DNA of 64,000 bases from JAGVSV01 sp050952845 (GTDB lineage: Bacteria; Bacillota; Clostridia; Christensenellales; Aristaeellaceae): positions 2,976,001 to 3,040,000 of the forward strand of contig JBMNLP010000001.1 of the NCBI GenBank assembly GCA_050952845.1. The letters run 5' to 3'. Both the position numbers and the translations under genes were made by a program. The notes under the pieces are model-generated. The model was not told the DNA's origin. It ran no database searches and saw only the letters and a program-made list of their open reading frames with translations. This document shows, one piece after another, positions 24,973-32,400 of the stretch (positions are counted from its first letter, which is position 1; every line of letters begins with the position of its first letter).

Positions 24973-25851
24973 TCAGGGCGTAGGCACCAGGCTGTCCGCC
25001 AGGCGCAGCAGCAGCGCGATGTCCTCCTGTGCCTTCAGGCTGAAGGTGCGGTGGTGAGCGTCCCAGGTCAGCGAGATGCCGTCATCCGATTGATGGGCCA
25101 GGGCGATGGTGCCGTCCGCCAGGGCGTGATAGCTGTAGACGCCGTCTGCCCGGGTGGGCGGGATAGCGGCAGCGTGGTATGCTGTGAACACCAGCTGTTG
25201 ACCGGACGCGGACGCATAGACAACCCGGTCCGCGTCATGGTCTTGCTGCATTGCAACCAGCGCATAGCCCTCCGGCGTCCGGGGCAGGTAGCCGCCCTGC
25301 CAGGCCGGCGCTGTTGAAACGAGCAGCGGCGTGGGGGCGGGCGTCGGGAGGAGCTCCTCCGTGGGAACGAGCGTTGGCACTACAGTAGCTTCAGGCGTTG
25401 GTGCCTCTGTCGGTTCAGGCGTTGGCAGGGGTGTTGGCGTCTCTGCAGGCTCAGGCGTTGGGGTGGGTTCACGCGTAAGCGTGGGCGCAGCGGTAGCGGG
25501 CAGCGTTGGGGTGCTGGTGGCTTCCGCCGGGCCGCTTAAAGCGCTGCCGGTAGGCTGTGGGGGCAGTACGGCGTCGCGGATGGGCTGAATCAGCCGCAGC
25601 GAGCCCAGCGCCAACAGCGCCAGGCTGGCAGCTATGGCAGCAAAGCGCCGGACAGCCTGCCGCCGCTTGCCACAGCGGCGGCGGATCAGGGCGGCGACGC
25701 GATGCCGGTTGGCATCATACAGGGCATCCGCCTGCCGGGCCAGGGCTGGATCGCTATCCAGCACCTCCTGCAGCTGAAGCACTTCGTCCTCAGCCGTTTC
25801 CCGGAGGGCTTGCGTCAGCAGGCGGTCCAGCTGCCTGTCAGGCCCAGTCAT
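24973..25851 (-). CDS. Putative anti-sigma factor with Pro/Thr linker and DUF4367-like domain
   Basis: The start is the ATG at 25851, whose ATGA overlaps the sigma factor's stop; the long upstream frame is a shadow of that gene. The 292-aa product has a cytoplasmic N-terminus of about 75 residues (DRQLDRLLTQALRETAEDEV ...), a membrane segment (FAAIAASLALLALGSLRLI), then a Thr/Pro-rich stretch (TPTPEPAETPTPLPTPEPTE and similar) of about 65 residues. The last 100 residues (YLPRTPEGYALVAMQQDHDA, then ISLTWDAHHRTFSLKAQEDI) match the DUF4367 pattern. Such proteins hold ECF sigma factors at the membrane. No classic zinc-binding His-Cys motif is seen. Sigma inhibition is inferred from operon coupling. 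Confidence 0.7.
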   Translation of the reverse strand: MTGPDRQLDRLLTQALRETAEDEVLQLQEVLDSDPALARQADALYDANRHRVAALIRRRCGKRRQAVRRFAAIAASLALLALGSLRLIQPIRDAVLPPQPTGSALSGPAEATSTPTLPATAAPTLTREPTPTPEPAETPTPLPTPEPTEAPTPEATVVPTLVPTEELLPTPAPTPLLVSTAPAWQGGYLPRTPEGYALVAMQQDHDADRVVYASASGQQLVFTAYHAAAIPPTRADGVYSYHALADGTIALAHQSDDGISLTWDAHHRTFSLKAQEDIALLLRLADSLVPTP

Positions 25852-26402
25852 TCCAACATTCCCCCTTCTTCCAGCATTTGCTTCAGCCGTTTTCGCCCCC
25901 TGCTCAGCAATGCCCGGGCGGACACGGGCTGAATGCCCAGGCTGTCCGCCACCTGCGCGTCCGTCAGCCCCTGCACATAGCGCAGCATCATGGCATCCCG
26001 CTCGCGCTGGGGCAACTGCCTGATAGCGGCTTTCACCCGCTCCACCGCATCCCGGCCCATCGCCTGCGCCTCGGGGCCTGCCTCCTGCCAAGCGGTCACA
26101 GCCTCCGGCGCCAGCGCCATCTGCCGCTCCGCCCGGGTTTTGTTCTGCCGGTAGAGGTTGATGGCGGTGTTTCTAACTGTAATAACAAGATAGGAGGCCA
26201 GTTTGTTGCGTTCCAGCCCCCTGAGAAGGGATATTTTTCGTGTCAGCTTCATCATCGCCGTCTGGACGGCGTCTTCCGCGTCCTGCGGGTGGCGCAGCAC
26301 CCTCAGCGCCTGCCCGTACAGCAGGCGGTAATAGGCATGGTAAACCTCCTCTAAAAAGGCGGCATTATCAGGTTGGTCTTCCAGCAGCAATAAAAACAGC
26401 AT
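25848..26402 (-). CDS. ECF-type RNA polymerase sigma factor (second)
   Basis: The start at 26402 (MLFLLLLEDQPDNAAFLEEV) is chosen because AAGGAC lies just upstream and ECF proteins of this group begin this way; the longer frame has no ribosome site. The 184-aa protein has region 2 (RHPQDAEDAVQTAMMKLTRK, with SYLVITVRNTAINLYR) and region 4 (LPQRERDAMMLRYVQGLTDA and GIQPVSARALLSRGRKRLKQ). It overlaps its putative anti-sigma partner by 4 bp. The two sigma/partner pairs bracket the secreted block at 18-24 kb, but are not close relatives of each other. Confidence 0.9.
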   Translation of the reverse strand: MLFLLLLEDQPDNAAFLEEVYHAYYRLLYGQALRVLRHPQDAEDAVQTAMMKLTRKISLLRGLERNKLASYLVITVRNTAINLYRQNKTRAERQMALAPEAVTAWQEAGPEAQAMGRDAVERVKAAIRQLPQRERDAMMLRYVQGLTDAQVADSLGIQPVSARALLSRGRKRLKQMLEEGGMLE

Positions 26403-26472
26403 CAGGGATGTCCTTCTTAGAAATGCCTCCGGCATGCTATGCATGCCGGAAAGGCAGCGCAGGGATTCTCGC

Positions 26473-27321
26473 CTACGGCATCACATGCTCCATCCGCACA
26501 AAGCCTGCCACCAGGCTGGCCCCGGAACCTGCAGATACCAGCGCCAGGATTTCAATGGTGCAGGGGTAGCCTGTGGGCAGCCCGGCGAGGGTGATCGTCG
26601 TGGCCGGGGTGCGATACACATGGATGGCGGTGGTGCCGGGCCGGGGAATGATGGACACCTGGTATTCCGTCGCCCCGTGGACGGGCTGCCATTGCAGCAT
26701 CAGCGGGGCTGTGGGGCTGATGTAGGTGAGGGACATATCGCCGGCATAGGCAGCCGAGGGCGCAGCCGGGGGCGCCGGCTCGACAGCCTGCGGCTGCGGG
26801 GGCTCGTATGCCAGCCCATGGGTGGTGTTGCTGCCGGGGATGTAGCCCCTGGCCCATTTGCCGCCCTCCATGAAATCGCACATCAAGAACTCGCCTTCCT
26901 GCCGGTACACCAGGATGGCAGCGCCGGCATACAGCTGGTTTTTCCGGGCGCCGTAGTGATAGCCGGGGCCGTAGTATACGTTGGTCTGCACCGTGACAGC
27001 AGCCTCGGTGGATGTTTCCGTCACATAGGGCGCGATGCCATCGATGACGTCGATGCGCTTCATGCCCGTATACGCCCGGTGGAGGATGTTGTGCTTATAG
27101 AACTCCACCAGCCCCCAGGGCACGCCGTTGATGTCCTGCACGTATTCGATCAGCGTAATGGCAGTGTCCCTGGGATAGGTGCCCAGTTCTTCCGTGTACT
27201 GGGTGCCGGGGCCGGAACGGGTTGCCATGCGCTGGTTCAGCACCACAGTCACCGCGCCGGCGGGAACCGTCCAGGTTAACGCCAGAACCAGCAGGATGAT
27301 CAGAGAGACTCTTTTCTTCAT
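26473..27321 (-). CDS. Secreted protein with two SH3-like modules and a fibronectin-type III-like tail
   Basis: The start at 27321 (MKKRVSLIILLVLALTWTVP) has AGGAGG 8 bases upstream, giving 282 aa. After the signal peptide, residues about 25-95 (LNQRMATRSGPGTQYTEELG) and 105-165 (VQTNVYYGPGYHYGARKNQL) form two SH3b-type units with the usual 'aRSGPGtqY' and 'vYYGPG' starts. A Pro-rich linker (PPQPQAVEPAPPAAPSAA) leads to a fibronectin type III-like domain (MLQWQPVHGATEYQVSIIPR). SH3b modules suggest cell-wall binding. The ISAs1 element begins 88 bp upstream, possibly separating the gene from its original promoter. Confidence 0.7.
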   Translation of the reverse strand: MKKRVSLIILLVLALTWTVPAGAVTVVLNQRMATRSGPGTQYTEELGTYPRDTAITLIEYVQDINGVPWGLVEFYKHNILHRAYTGMKRIDVIDGIAPYVTETSTEAAVTVQTNVYYGPGYHYGARKNQLYAGAAILVYRQEGEFLMCDFMEGGKWARGYIPGSNTTHGLAYEPPQPQAVEPAPPAAPSAAYAGDMSLTYISPTAPLMLQWQPVHGATEYQVSIIPRPGTTAIHVYRTPATTITLAGLPTGYPCTIEILALVSAGSGASLVAGFVRMEHVMP

Positions 27322-27398
27322 GATGATTTCCTCCTGAATGCCATAGGTTTTGATGGATTCCATGGTACCACATCCACCAGCCCGCGGCAAACGACAGC

Positions 27399-27408
27399 AT
27401 GTCGCACC
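27399..27408 (+). repeat. Target-site duplication of ISAs1 element (left)
   Basis: ATGTCGCACC here is repeated exactly at 28732-28741, immediately outside the matching 15-bp terminal inverted repeats of the ISAs1-family element. Ten bases is within the range known for that family. Confidence 0.9.
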
Positions 27409-28731
27409 CAGGGCAATCGCTTACGGAATTGCCCCATCTGGGTTCAGCATTTTACCTCATCCTTATCATTTTGCCCCCATCACCACCTGTAGGGCATACT
27501 TGAAGTCCCACGCACAGCGCAGCCGTTTGGACGTCATGCTGCCTTGGACTGTGGTATCGTGCTTCAGCATCTGAAGCGCAAGTTTTCTGAACATGTTTAG
27601 AATAACCGCCGCATGTCCTATGCGAATGTGCGCATCATCCTCCTTGAAAAGAACATCCAGTGTCCAATGCAGATTGTTTTCTATCGCCCAGTGACTGCGC
27701 TGCATCTGCAGGAATTCTTCAGCCGTCAGGCCTTCGCGGCTATAGATGAACCACCGGTCGCTGGAAGTGGTGGGTTTGCCCGTCTCGGTTCGTTCCGAAC
27801 GGATGAGCGCTGCCCCATGCAATCCCGGCCAATCCTGACTGTTCTCATACCAGGACAAATCCGGAAACAACCAACAGGAGCGCTTTTCTATCCGACCATG
27901 ATCTTTGTCCATTGTCTCATGAAATAGTCCCAAGGCTTTGAGTTCTTTTTTACTCTTCTCCTTCATCAACAGCAGACTGTTCTCACTGATTTCTTCAAAC
28001 ATACCGCCTTGATTTCCCTTCAATGCAAGGATATAGTCACCCTCTTTGGCCTGTATCTTGGAAACAATGGTCTTTTGCGTTCCTATCGCATCAATCGTCA
28101 CCGTGCTGCCTTTGATATCAAGATCATCAAGTAATTCAGGGATCGCGGTGATCTCGTTGCTTTTCTCCTCTGTACAGCATTGCCCTAACACCAACTGAAG
28201 ATCGCTGCAATACGCTGTAATCACATGATGCGCCTTATGGGTTTCATGCTGGCTGCGACGTATGGTTTTTCCATCAATGGCGATCATATGATGTTCATCT
28301 TTTCCCCATAGCCTCTTTTTCAGGTTTGCAAGCCATTTCTCAAAGCATTTTGTCACCGCCTCACGGTCAATCCGGCTGAATACATCACCAAATACATTAT
28401 GGGAAGGAATCCCCTTAGGCAGTTCCATATATACCTTGAGTTCCTCGTAATACGTCTGACCAAACATCATCATACCGACAAAAGTATCCGCTCCGCATAG
28501 GATCGCCAGAATCCCGATGGCTATGATCTCTTCCAGCTTATGTTTGACTGCGTTTCCTTTTCGATAGTCCGGTATTTCTGATAACAGCGCCAGGAATATC
28601 TGACTTTCCGACTTGTTGAGCTTTCTCATCCCCATCACCTCCGTATCATATATTCGCGACAGGATTGAAAACTCCTTTTGGTCATAAAAACTTAATATCT
28701 CTTAATAATTTCGCAATAAGCGATTGCCCTG
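27409..28731 (-). mobile_element. ISAs1-family insertion sequence, complete (1,323 bp)
   Basis: Terminal inverted repeats are CAGGGCAATCGCTTA (27409-27423) and its complement TAAGCGATTGCCCTG (28717-28731), a perfect 15-bp match. A 10-bp direct repeat ATGTCGCACC flanks both ends (27399-27408 and 28732-28741). It carries one intact transposase gene (27466-28629, minus strand). With clean ends, a target duplication and an open frame, this element looks recently inserted and capable of moving. Confidence 0.93.
27466..28629 (-). CDS. ISAs1-family transposase, intact
   Basis: The start at 28629 (MRKLNKSESQIFLALLSEIP) is preferred because GGAGG lies 8 bases upstream; earlier in-frame GTG/ATG codons abut the ribosome site. 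The 387-aa protein has the ISAs1 N-terminus (IPDYRKGNAVKHKLEEIIAI) and DDE catalytic residues: MIAIDGKTIRRS (first Asp), STVTIDAIGTQKTI (second Asp) and WAIENNLHWTLDVLFKEDDA (Glu), the typical 'ENxLHWxLDVxFxED' of the family. It moves the surrounding element by cutting and joining its terminal repeats. No frameshift is present. Confidence 0.92.
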   Translation of the reverse strand: MRKLNKSESQIFLALLSEIPDYRKGNAVKHKLEEIIAIGILAILCGADTFVGMMMFGQTYYEELKVYMELPKGIPSHNVFGDVFSRIDREAVTKCFEKWLANLKKRLWGKDEHHMIAIDGKTIRRSQHETHKAHHVITAYCSDLQLVLGQCCTEEKSNEITAIPELLDDLDIKGSTVTIDAIGTQKTIVSKIQAKEGDYILALKGNQGGMFEEISENSLLLMKEKSKKELKALGLFHETMDKDHGRIEKRSCWLFPDLSWYENSQDWPGLHGAALIRSERTETGKPTTSSDRWFIYSREGLTAEEFLQMQRSHWAIENNLHWTLDVLFKEDDAHIRIGHAAVILNMFRKLALQMLKHDTTVQGSMTSKRLRCAWDFKYALQVVMGAK

Positions 28732-28741
28732 ATGTCGCACC
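28732..28741 (+). repeat. Target-site duplication of ISAs1 element (right)
   Basis: ATGTCGCACC, identical to 27399-27408, abuts the right inverted repeat of the ISAs1-family element. Confidence 0.9.
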
Positions 28742-28758
28742 GGACTTCAGTTTTCGCC

Positions 28759-28850
28759 AGAGTAAATTGACTAATCATGGCGCAATCACTGCCTTGTCTT
28801 TTTGTCTCCGGCTGCGTCGCTTTGTACGCTACGATTGTGCAATTTGCTCC
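28759..28850 (+). repeat. Palindromic repeat element, copy E3 (92 bp)
   Basis: AGAGTAAATT at the start and AATTTGCTCC at the end are degenerate versions of the family ends. The interior shares ATCATGGCG, CTTTTTGTC and CGGCTG-like segments with copy E2 in the same order. It lies 17 bp from the ISAs1 target duplication and directly upstream of the promoter of the first iron-type binding protein. Confidence 0.65.
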
Positions 28851-28887
28851 AATATGTAAGGGAATTGTGAGGAAAAGGTCAAAATCC

Positions 28888-28916
28888 TTACAATTTTTAA
28901 GGGGTCTTCCTATAAT
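28888..28916 (+). promoter_or_regulatory. Promoter with leader palindrome for first AfuA-like binding protein
   Basis: TTACAA (28888-28893), a 17-bp spacer and TATAAT (28911-28916) form a near-consensus housekeeping promoter. The leader contains GCTTGC-AAA-GCAAGC (28926-28940), a palindrome at about +10 which could be an operator, before the AGGAG ribosome site. Confidence 0.7.
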
Positions 28917-28963
28917 GCATTCAGAGCTTGCAAAGCAAGCAATTCACACAAGGAGAAGACCCC

Positions 28964-29911
28964 ATGAAAAAGTTTTTTGCCACAATGCTGCTCCTGAGCA
29001 TGCTCCTCACCGCTCTCGTTCCCGCTACTGCCCTTGGCTCAGCGCCCGTTTCGGGCAGGCTGATGCTGTATTCCTCCCTGCCTGTTACCCAGTTAGATCT
29101 GATGGTTGCTATGTTCAATGAGAAGTATCCCGACATCACGGTGGACGTTTTTTCCGCAGACAGCGCCGATGTGTTTGCCCGTGCGCAGGCTGAGGCCGGC
29201 GTGGCAGGGGGTCTGGTGCTGGGCGGCAGCCTGGAATCCTTCCGAGCCGCGCAGGATTTGTTCACCGCCTATACGACGGTCAACGCGAAAGCCCTTCATG
29301 ACGGGTATGCGGTAGAAAGCGCCGCCTTCACCCCCATCCAGCTGCACGTGAGCGTGCTGCTTGTCAATCAGGACTTAGCCAAGGAACTCGGTGTGAAGAT
29401 CATGGGCTGGGAATCTCTGAAGGATGCGAAGCTGTCCGGCCGGGTGGCGTACATGGACCCTGCCGCGAGCTCTCCTGTGAGTGAGCAGGCTGCCTTTGTG
29501 ACCAACTTTGCCAGAACCGTTAACGTCGCCTCTCCGTCCGCCCCGTCCTTTGTGCTGAACGCGGTGACGGCAGGCCAGTACGCTGCAGGAATTGTCAGTG
29601 AGGAAAAGGCAATTGAGTGCCGGCTGTCCGGAGCCAACGTGGACGTGGTCTACGCTGCGGAAGGCGTCGCGATGGGCGCGTCCTACGCCGGCATCCTGAC
29701 AGGCACGCAGAATGAAGAAGCTGCCAGGCTGTTCCTGGACTTCATCACCGGGAAGGAATACCAGCAGGCTGCCGCGGATATCCTGCACCAGCGTTCGGTG
29801 CGCCGCGACGTGGACTTTAACCTGAAGGGCATCGTGGCGACTAAGAGCCTGAAAGCGCTTGATTTTGAAAGCATGGCGCTGCTGACCAGGATGCAGATCG
29901 CCGCCAGGTGA
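28964..29911 (+). CDS. Iron-type ABC substrate-binding protein (AfuA/FbpA-like), copy 1
   Basis: The start at 28964 follows AGGAG and gives 315 aa. A signal peptide (MKKFFATMLLLSMLLTALVP, cleaved near ALG-SAP) has no lipobox Cys. The mature part follows the pattern of iron(III)-type binding proteins: RLMLYSSLPVTQLDLMVAMF, 'NEKYPDITVDVF', PIQLHVSVLLVNQDLAKELG, 'GWESLKDAKLSGRVAYMDPA' and EEAARLFLDFITGKEYQQAA. Metal-binding residues cannot be confirmed; some members bind phosphonates or other anions. No permease or ATPase is nearby, so it is an orphan. It is about 96-97% identical to the copy exactly 2,400 bp downstream. Confidence 0.8.
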   Translation: MKKFFATMLLLSMLLTALVPATALGSAPVSGRLMLYSSLPVTQLDLMVAMFNEKYPDITVDVFSADSADVFARAQAEAGVAGGLVLGGSLESFRAAQDLFTAYTTVNAKALHDGYAVESAAFTPIQLHVSVLLVNQDLAKELGVKIMGWESLKDAKLSGRVAYMDPAASSPVSEQAAFVTNFARTVNVASPSAPSFVLNAVTAGQYAAGIVSEEKAIECRLSGANVDVVYAAEGVAMGASYAGILTGTQNEEAARLFLDFITGKEYQQAAADILHQRSVRRDVDFNLKGIVATKSLKALDFESMALLTRMQIAAR

Positions 29912-29957
29912 AGGACCATATAGGATACACTGAATCACATACCGGATCATATGCCAA

Positions 29958-29980
29958 ACGCCGCGAGCTTGTCGCGGCGT
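29958..29980 (+). terminator. Bidirectional terminator-like hairpin between copy 1 and the LacI gene
   Basis: ACGCCGCGA (29958-29966) and TCGCGGCGT (29972-29980) form a 9-bp GC-rich stem with a 5-nt loop between the convergent binding-protein and regulator genes. A T run is weak on this strand. Confidence 0.6.
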
Positions 29981-30028
29981 CCGTATGAGTACTGGTCTGA
30001 GGTTCTGGCGACGATCCCCTCGTATTGC

Positions 30029-31084
30029 CTAACCGACCATTCTGACAGATTCTCGGGCGATCAATTCGGGTTTCATGGATAAGGGCGTCAGGCGGGCATC
30101 GATATGATCATCCATCCGGATCACCAACTGCGTGGCACGCTGGGCCAACATGTCAGCATAGGTATCAACTGTTGTCAACCGGGGGAACGATATATCGCCA
30201 AAGTGAATGTTGTCAATCCCCACCACAGAGATGTTGTTGGGCACATGTGCGCCGGCAGCTGACAGGCCAGAAATCACGCCATAGGCCAACATATCGTTTT
30301 GGCAGACAATGCCGGTATAGCGGTTAGGATGCTGCAATATTTTTTCCGCCATCGCATACCCAACCTCCAGTTCATACATGCTATCACGTGAATCGCTTTC
30401 TTCAGAAGCCATAAAAATGTTCTCAAAGGAAAAGGGCAGGGCATGCTTTTCAATGGCAAACCTGCAGCCATCCAACGTGAGGCGCCTGCTTTGAAAGTGC
30501 TTCAGAGGCGTGGTCAAAAAGGCGATGGCATGATGCCCTTGGCTTAACAGGTGCTCCGTGGCGATGCGGCCGGCTTCAAAACGGTTTTCCTTTGCATTGA
30601 GCACATTTGGAAGATCCGGAAAGTTGGATTCAAACACACAGGCAAATCCACCCAAGTCAAGGTAGTGGCGCAGCGACTCGGATGACTCATCGACGGACAT
30701 TAATAGAAGAGATCCGATCTTCTTTTGAATGAGGCTGTTGATATGCTGCCGCTCAAGAACGGGGCTGCGGTGGGAGTTCATGATGAACGTCGAATGGCCT
30801 TCCCGATTGGCCACCTGCTCAATACCGGCTATAAACTGTAGATAATTTGGATTTTGAAAGGTTGGGATGATGACGCCTAAGAAAGGATTCTGTTCCGTTA
30901 CCAGCATCCTCTTTCTCAGGTTGTCAGAGTACCCGAGTTTAGCGGCCGCTTCCAATACACGTGTCCGCATCGCGGCGCTTACCGGATACTTGCTGCTGCT
31001 CAGCACGCGAGATGCCGTAGCTACAGAACAGTCAGCTTCTTTGGCGACATCAGCGATTGTTAACCCATTTGCGTTTCTTTCCAC
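30029..31084 (-). CDS. LacI-family transcriptional regulator
   Basis: The start is set at the GTG at 31084, next to AGGATGAG, because LacI-type proteins begin just before the TIADVAKEA helix-turn-helix; the longer frame adds 22 residues without a ribosome site. The 352-aa product has the DNA-binding head (LTIADVAKEADCSVATASRV, then KYPVSAAMRTRVLEAAAKLG) and the periplasmic-binding-protein-like ligand domain (FLGVIIPTFQNPNYLQFIAG ... VVGIDNIHFGDISFPRLTTV). It probably senses a sugar. It lies between two near-identical binding-protein genes and is transcribed from a promoter whose +1 region is a palindrome (31109-31125), indicating self-repression. The sugar and its targets are not known. Confidence 0.9.
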   Translation of the reverse strand: MERNANGLTIADVAKEADCSVATASRVLSSSKYPVSAAMRTRVLEAAAKLGYSDNLRKRMLVTEQNPFLGVIIPTFQNPNYLQFIAGIEQVANREGHSTFIMNSHRSPVLERQHINSLIQKKIGSLLLMSVDESSESLRHYLDLGGFACVFESNFPDLPNVLNAKENRFEAGRIATEHLLSQGHHAIAFLTTPLKHFQSRRLTLDGCRFAIEKHALPFSFENIFMASEESDSRDSMYELEVGYAMAEKILQHPNRYTGIVCQNDMLAYGVISGLSAAGAHVPNNISVVGIDNIHFGDISFPRLTTVDTYADMLAQRATQLVIRMDDHIDARLTPLSMKPELIARESVRMVG

Positions 31085-31108
31085 TTTAAGCTCATCCTTA
31101 CCTCTTTC

Positions 31109-31125
31109 ATCACACAGGGTGTGAT
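31109..31125 (-). promoter_or_regulatory. 17-bp perfect palindrome, likely LacI autoregulatory operator
   Basis: ATCACAC-AGG-GTGTGAT lies just downstream of the minus-strand -10 box (31129-31134), covering the probable transcription start of the regulator gene. A palindrome in this position is the usual site for a self-repressing LacI-type protein. Confidence 0.55.
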
Positions 31126-31128
31126 AGA

Positions 31129-31157
31129 AATATATCACAGAATGCGGCAAATAGCAA
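31129..31157 (-). promoter_or_regulatory. Promoter of the LacI-family gene
   Basis: Read on the minus strand, TTGCTA (31157-31152), a 17-bp spacer and TATATT (31134-31129) form a good promoter that drives the regulator gene at 30029-31084. Confidence 0.6.
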
Positions 31158-31257
31158 GTTTTTTATTCAGCAACAGTAACTTTTCTTTAAAACTGCATAA
31201 AAGCGAGGAAAACAGGGCAAAAAACAAAAAAATTATAGAATAAATGAAAAATTACTG

Positions 31258-31285
31258 TTTACAACTGGCGGATGTGTGGTATACT
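31258..31285 (+). promoter_or_regulatory. Promoter for second AfuA-like binding protein
   Basis: TTTACA (31258-31263), a 16-bp spacer and TATACT (31280-31285) precede the gene by about 80 bp. The sequence is unlike the promoter of copy 1, so the two copies are probably controlled differently. Confidence 0.55.
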
Positions 31286-31363
31286 CATAGTGTCAGGAAG
31301 AAAACTCCCGACAACCAAGATAAAAACACGGCCATTCGCCGGAAGATTAGGAAGGTAGATCCC

Positions 31364-32311
31364 ATGAAAAAGTTTTTTGCCACAATGCTGCTCCTGAGCA
31401 TGCTCCTCACCGCTCTCATTCCCGCTACTGCCCTTGGCTCAGCGCCCGTTTCGGGCAGGCTGATGCTGTATTCCTCCCTGCCTGTTACCCAGTTAGATCT
31501 GATGGTTGCTATGTTCAACGATAAGTATCCCGACATCACGGTGGACGTTTTTTCCGCAGACAGCGCCGATGTGTTTGCCCGTGCGCAGGCTGAGGCCGGC
31601 GTAGCAGGGGGCTTGGTGCTGGGCGGCAGCCTGGAATCCTTCCGAGCCGCGCAGGATCTGTTCACCGCCTATACGACGGCCAACGCGAAAGCCCTTCATG
31701 ACGGGTATGCGGTAGAAAGCGCCGCCTTCACCCCCATCCAGCTGCACGTGAGCGCGCTGCTTGTCAATCAGGACTTAGCCAAGGAACTCGGTGTGAAGAT
31801 CATGGGCTGGGAATCGCTGAAGGATGCGAAGCTGTCCGGCCGGGTGGCGTACATGGACCCTGCCGCGAGCTCTCCTGTGAGTGAGCAGGCTGCCTTTGTG
31901 ACCAACTTTGCCAGAACCGTTAACGTCGCCTCTCCGTCCGCCCCGTCCTTTGTGCTGAACGCGGTGACGGCAGGCCAGTACGCTGTAGGGATCGTCAACG
32001 AGGAGAAGGCGATCGAGCGCCAGCTGTCCGGAGCCAACGTGGACGTAATCTACGCCGCGGAAGGCGTCGCGATGGGCGCGTCCTACGCCGGCATCCTGAC
32101 AGGCACGCAGAATGAAGAAGCTGCCAGGCTGTTCCTGGACTTCATCACCGGCAGAGAGTACCAGCAGGCTGCCGCGGATATCCTGCACCAGCGTTCGGTG
32201 CGCCGCGACGTGGACTTTAACCTGAAGGGTATCGTAGCGACCAAGAACCTGAAAGCGCTTGATTTTGAAAGCATGGCGCTGCTGACCAGGATGCAGATCG
32301 CCGCCAGGTGA
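31364..32311 (+). CDS. Iron-type ABC substrate-binding protein (AfuA/FbpA-like), copy 2
   Basis: The start at 31364 (GAAGG site) gives 315 aa, the same length as copy 1, with no indels. The proteins differ at about 11 positions (V/I, E/D, V/A, V/A, A/V, S/N, C/R, R/Q, V/I, K/R, S/N), several clustered in VGIVNEEKAIERQLSGANVD. The signal peptide again lacks a lipobox Cys. It is followed by a strong bidirectional terminator shared with the L-fucose isomerase. A lone binding protein without permeases could feed a transporter encoded elsewhere, or act as a decoy or sensor. Identity to copy 1 implies a recent duplication or gene conversion. Confidence 0.8.
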   Translation: MKKFFATMLLLSMLLTALIPATALGSAPVSGRLMLYSSLPVTQLDLMVAMFNDKYPDITVDVFSADSADVFARAQAEAGVAGGLVLGGSLESFRAAQDLFTAYTTANAKALHDGYAVESAAFTPIQLHVSALLVNQDLAKELGVKIMGWESLKDAKLSGRVAYMDPAASSPVSEQAAFVTNFARTVNVASPSAPSFVLNAVTAGQYAVGIVNEEKAIERQLSGANVDVIYAAEGVAMGASYAGILTGTQNEEAARLFLDFITGREYQQAAADILHQRSVRRDVDFNLKGIVATKNLKALDFESMALLTRMQIAAR

Positions 32312-32355
32312 AGGACCATATAGGATACACTGAATCACATGCCGGATCATATGCC

Positions 32356-32382
32356 AAACGCCGCGAATCTATCGCGGCGTTT
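32356..32382. terminator. Strong bidirectional terminator between copy 2 and L-fucose isomerase
   Basis: AAACGCCGCGA (32356-32366) and TCGCGGCGTTT (32372-32382) form an 11-bp stem with a 5-nt loop. The plus strand ends in TTT and the minus strand in TTTGG, fitting both convergent genes. Confidence 0.75.
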
Positions 32383-32400
32383 GGTACAAACTGTTTTAGG

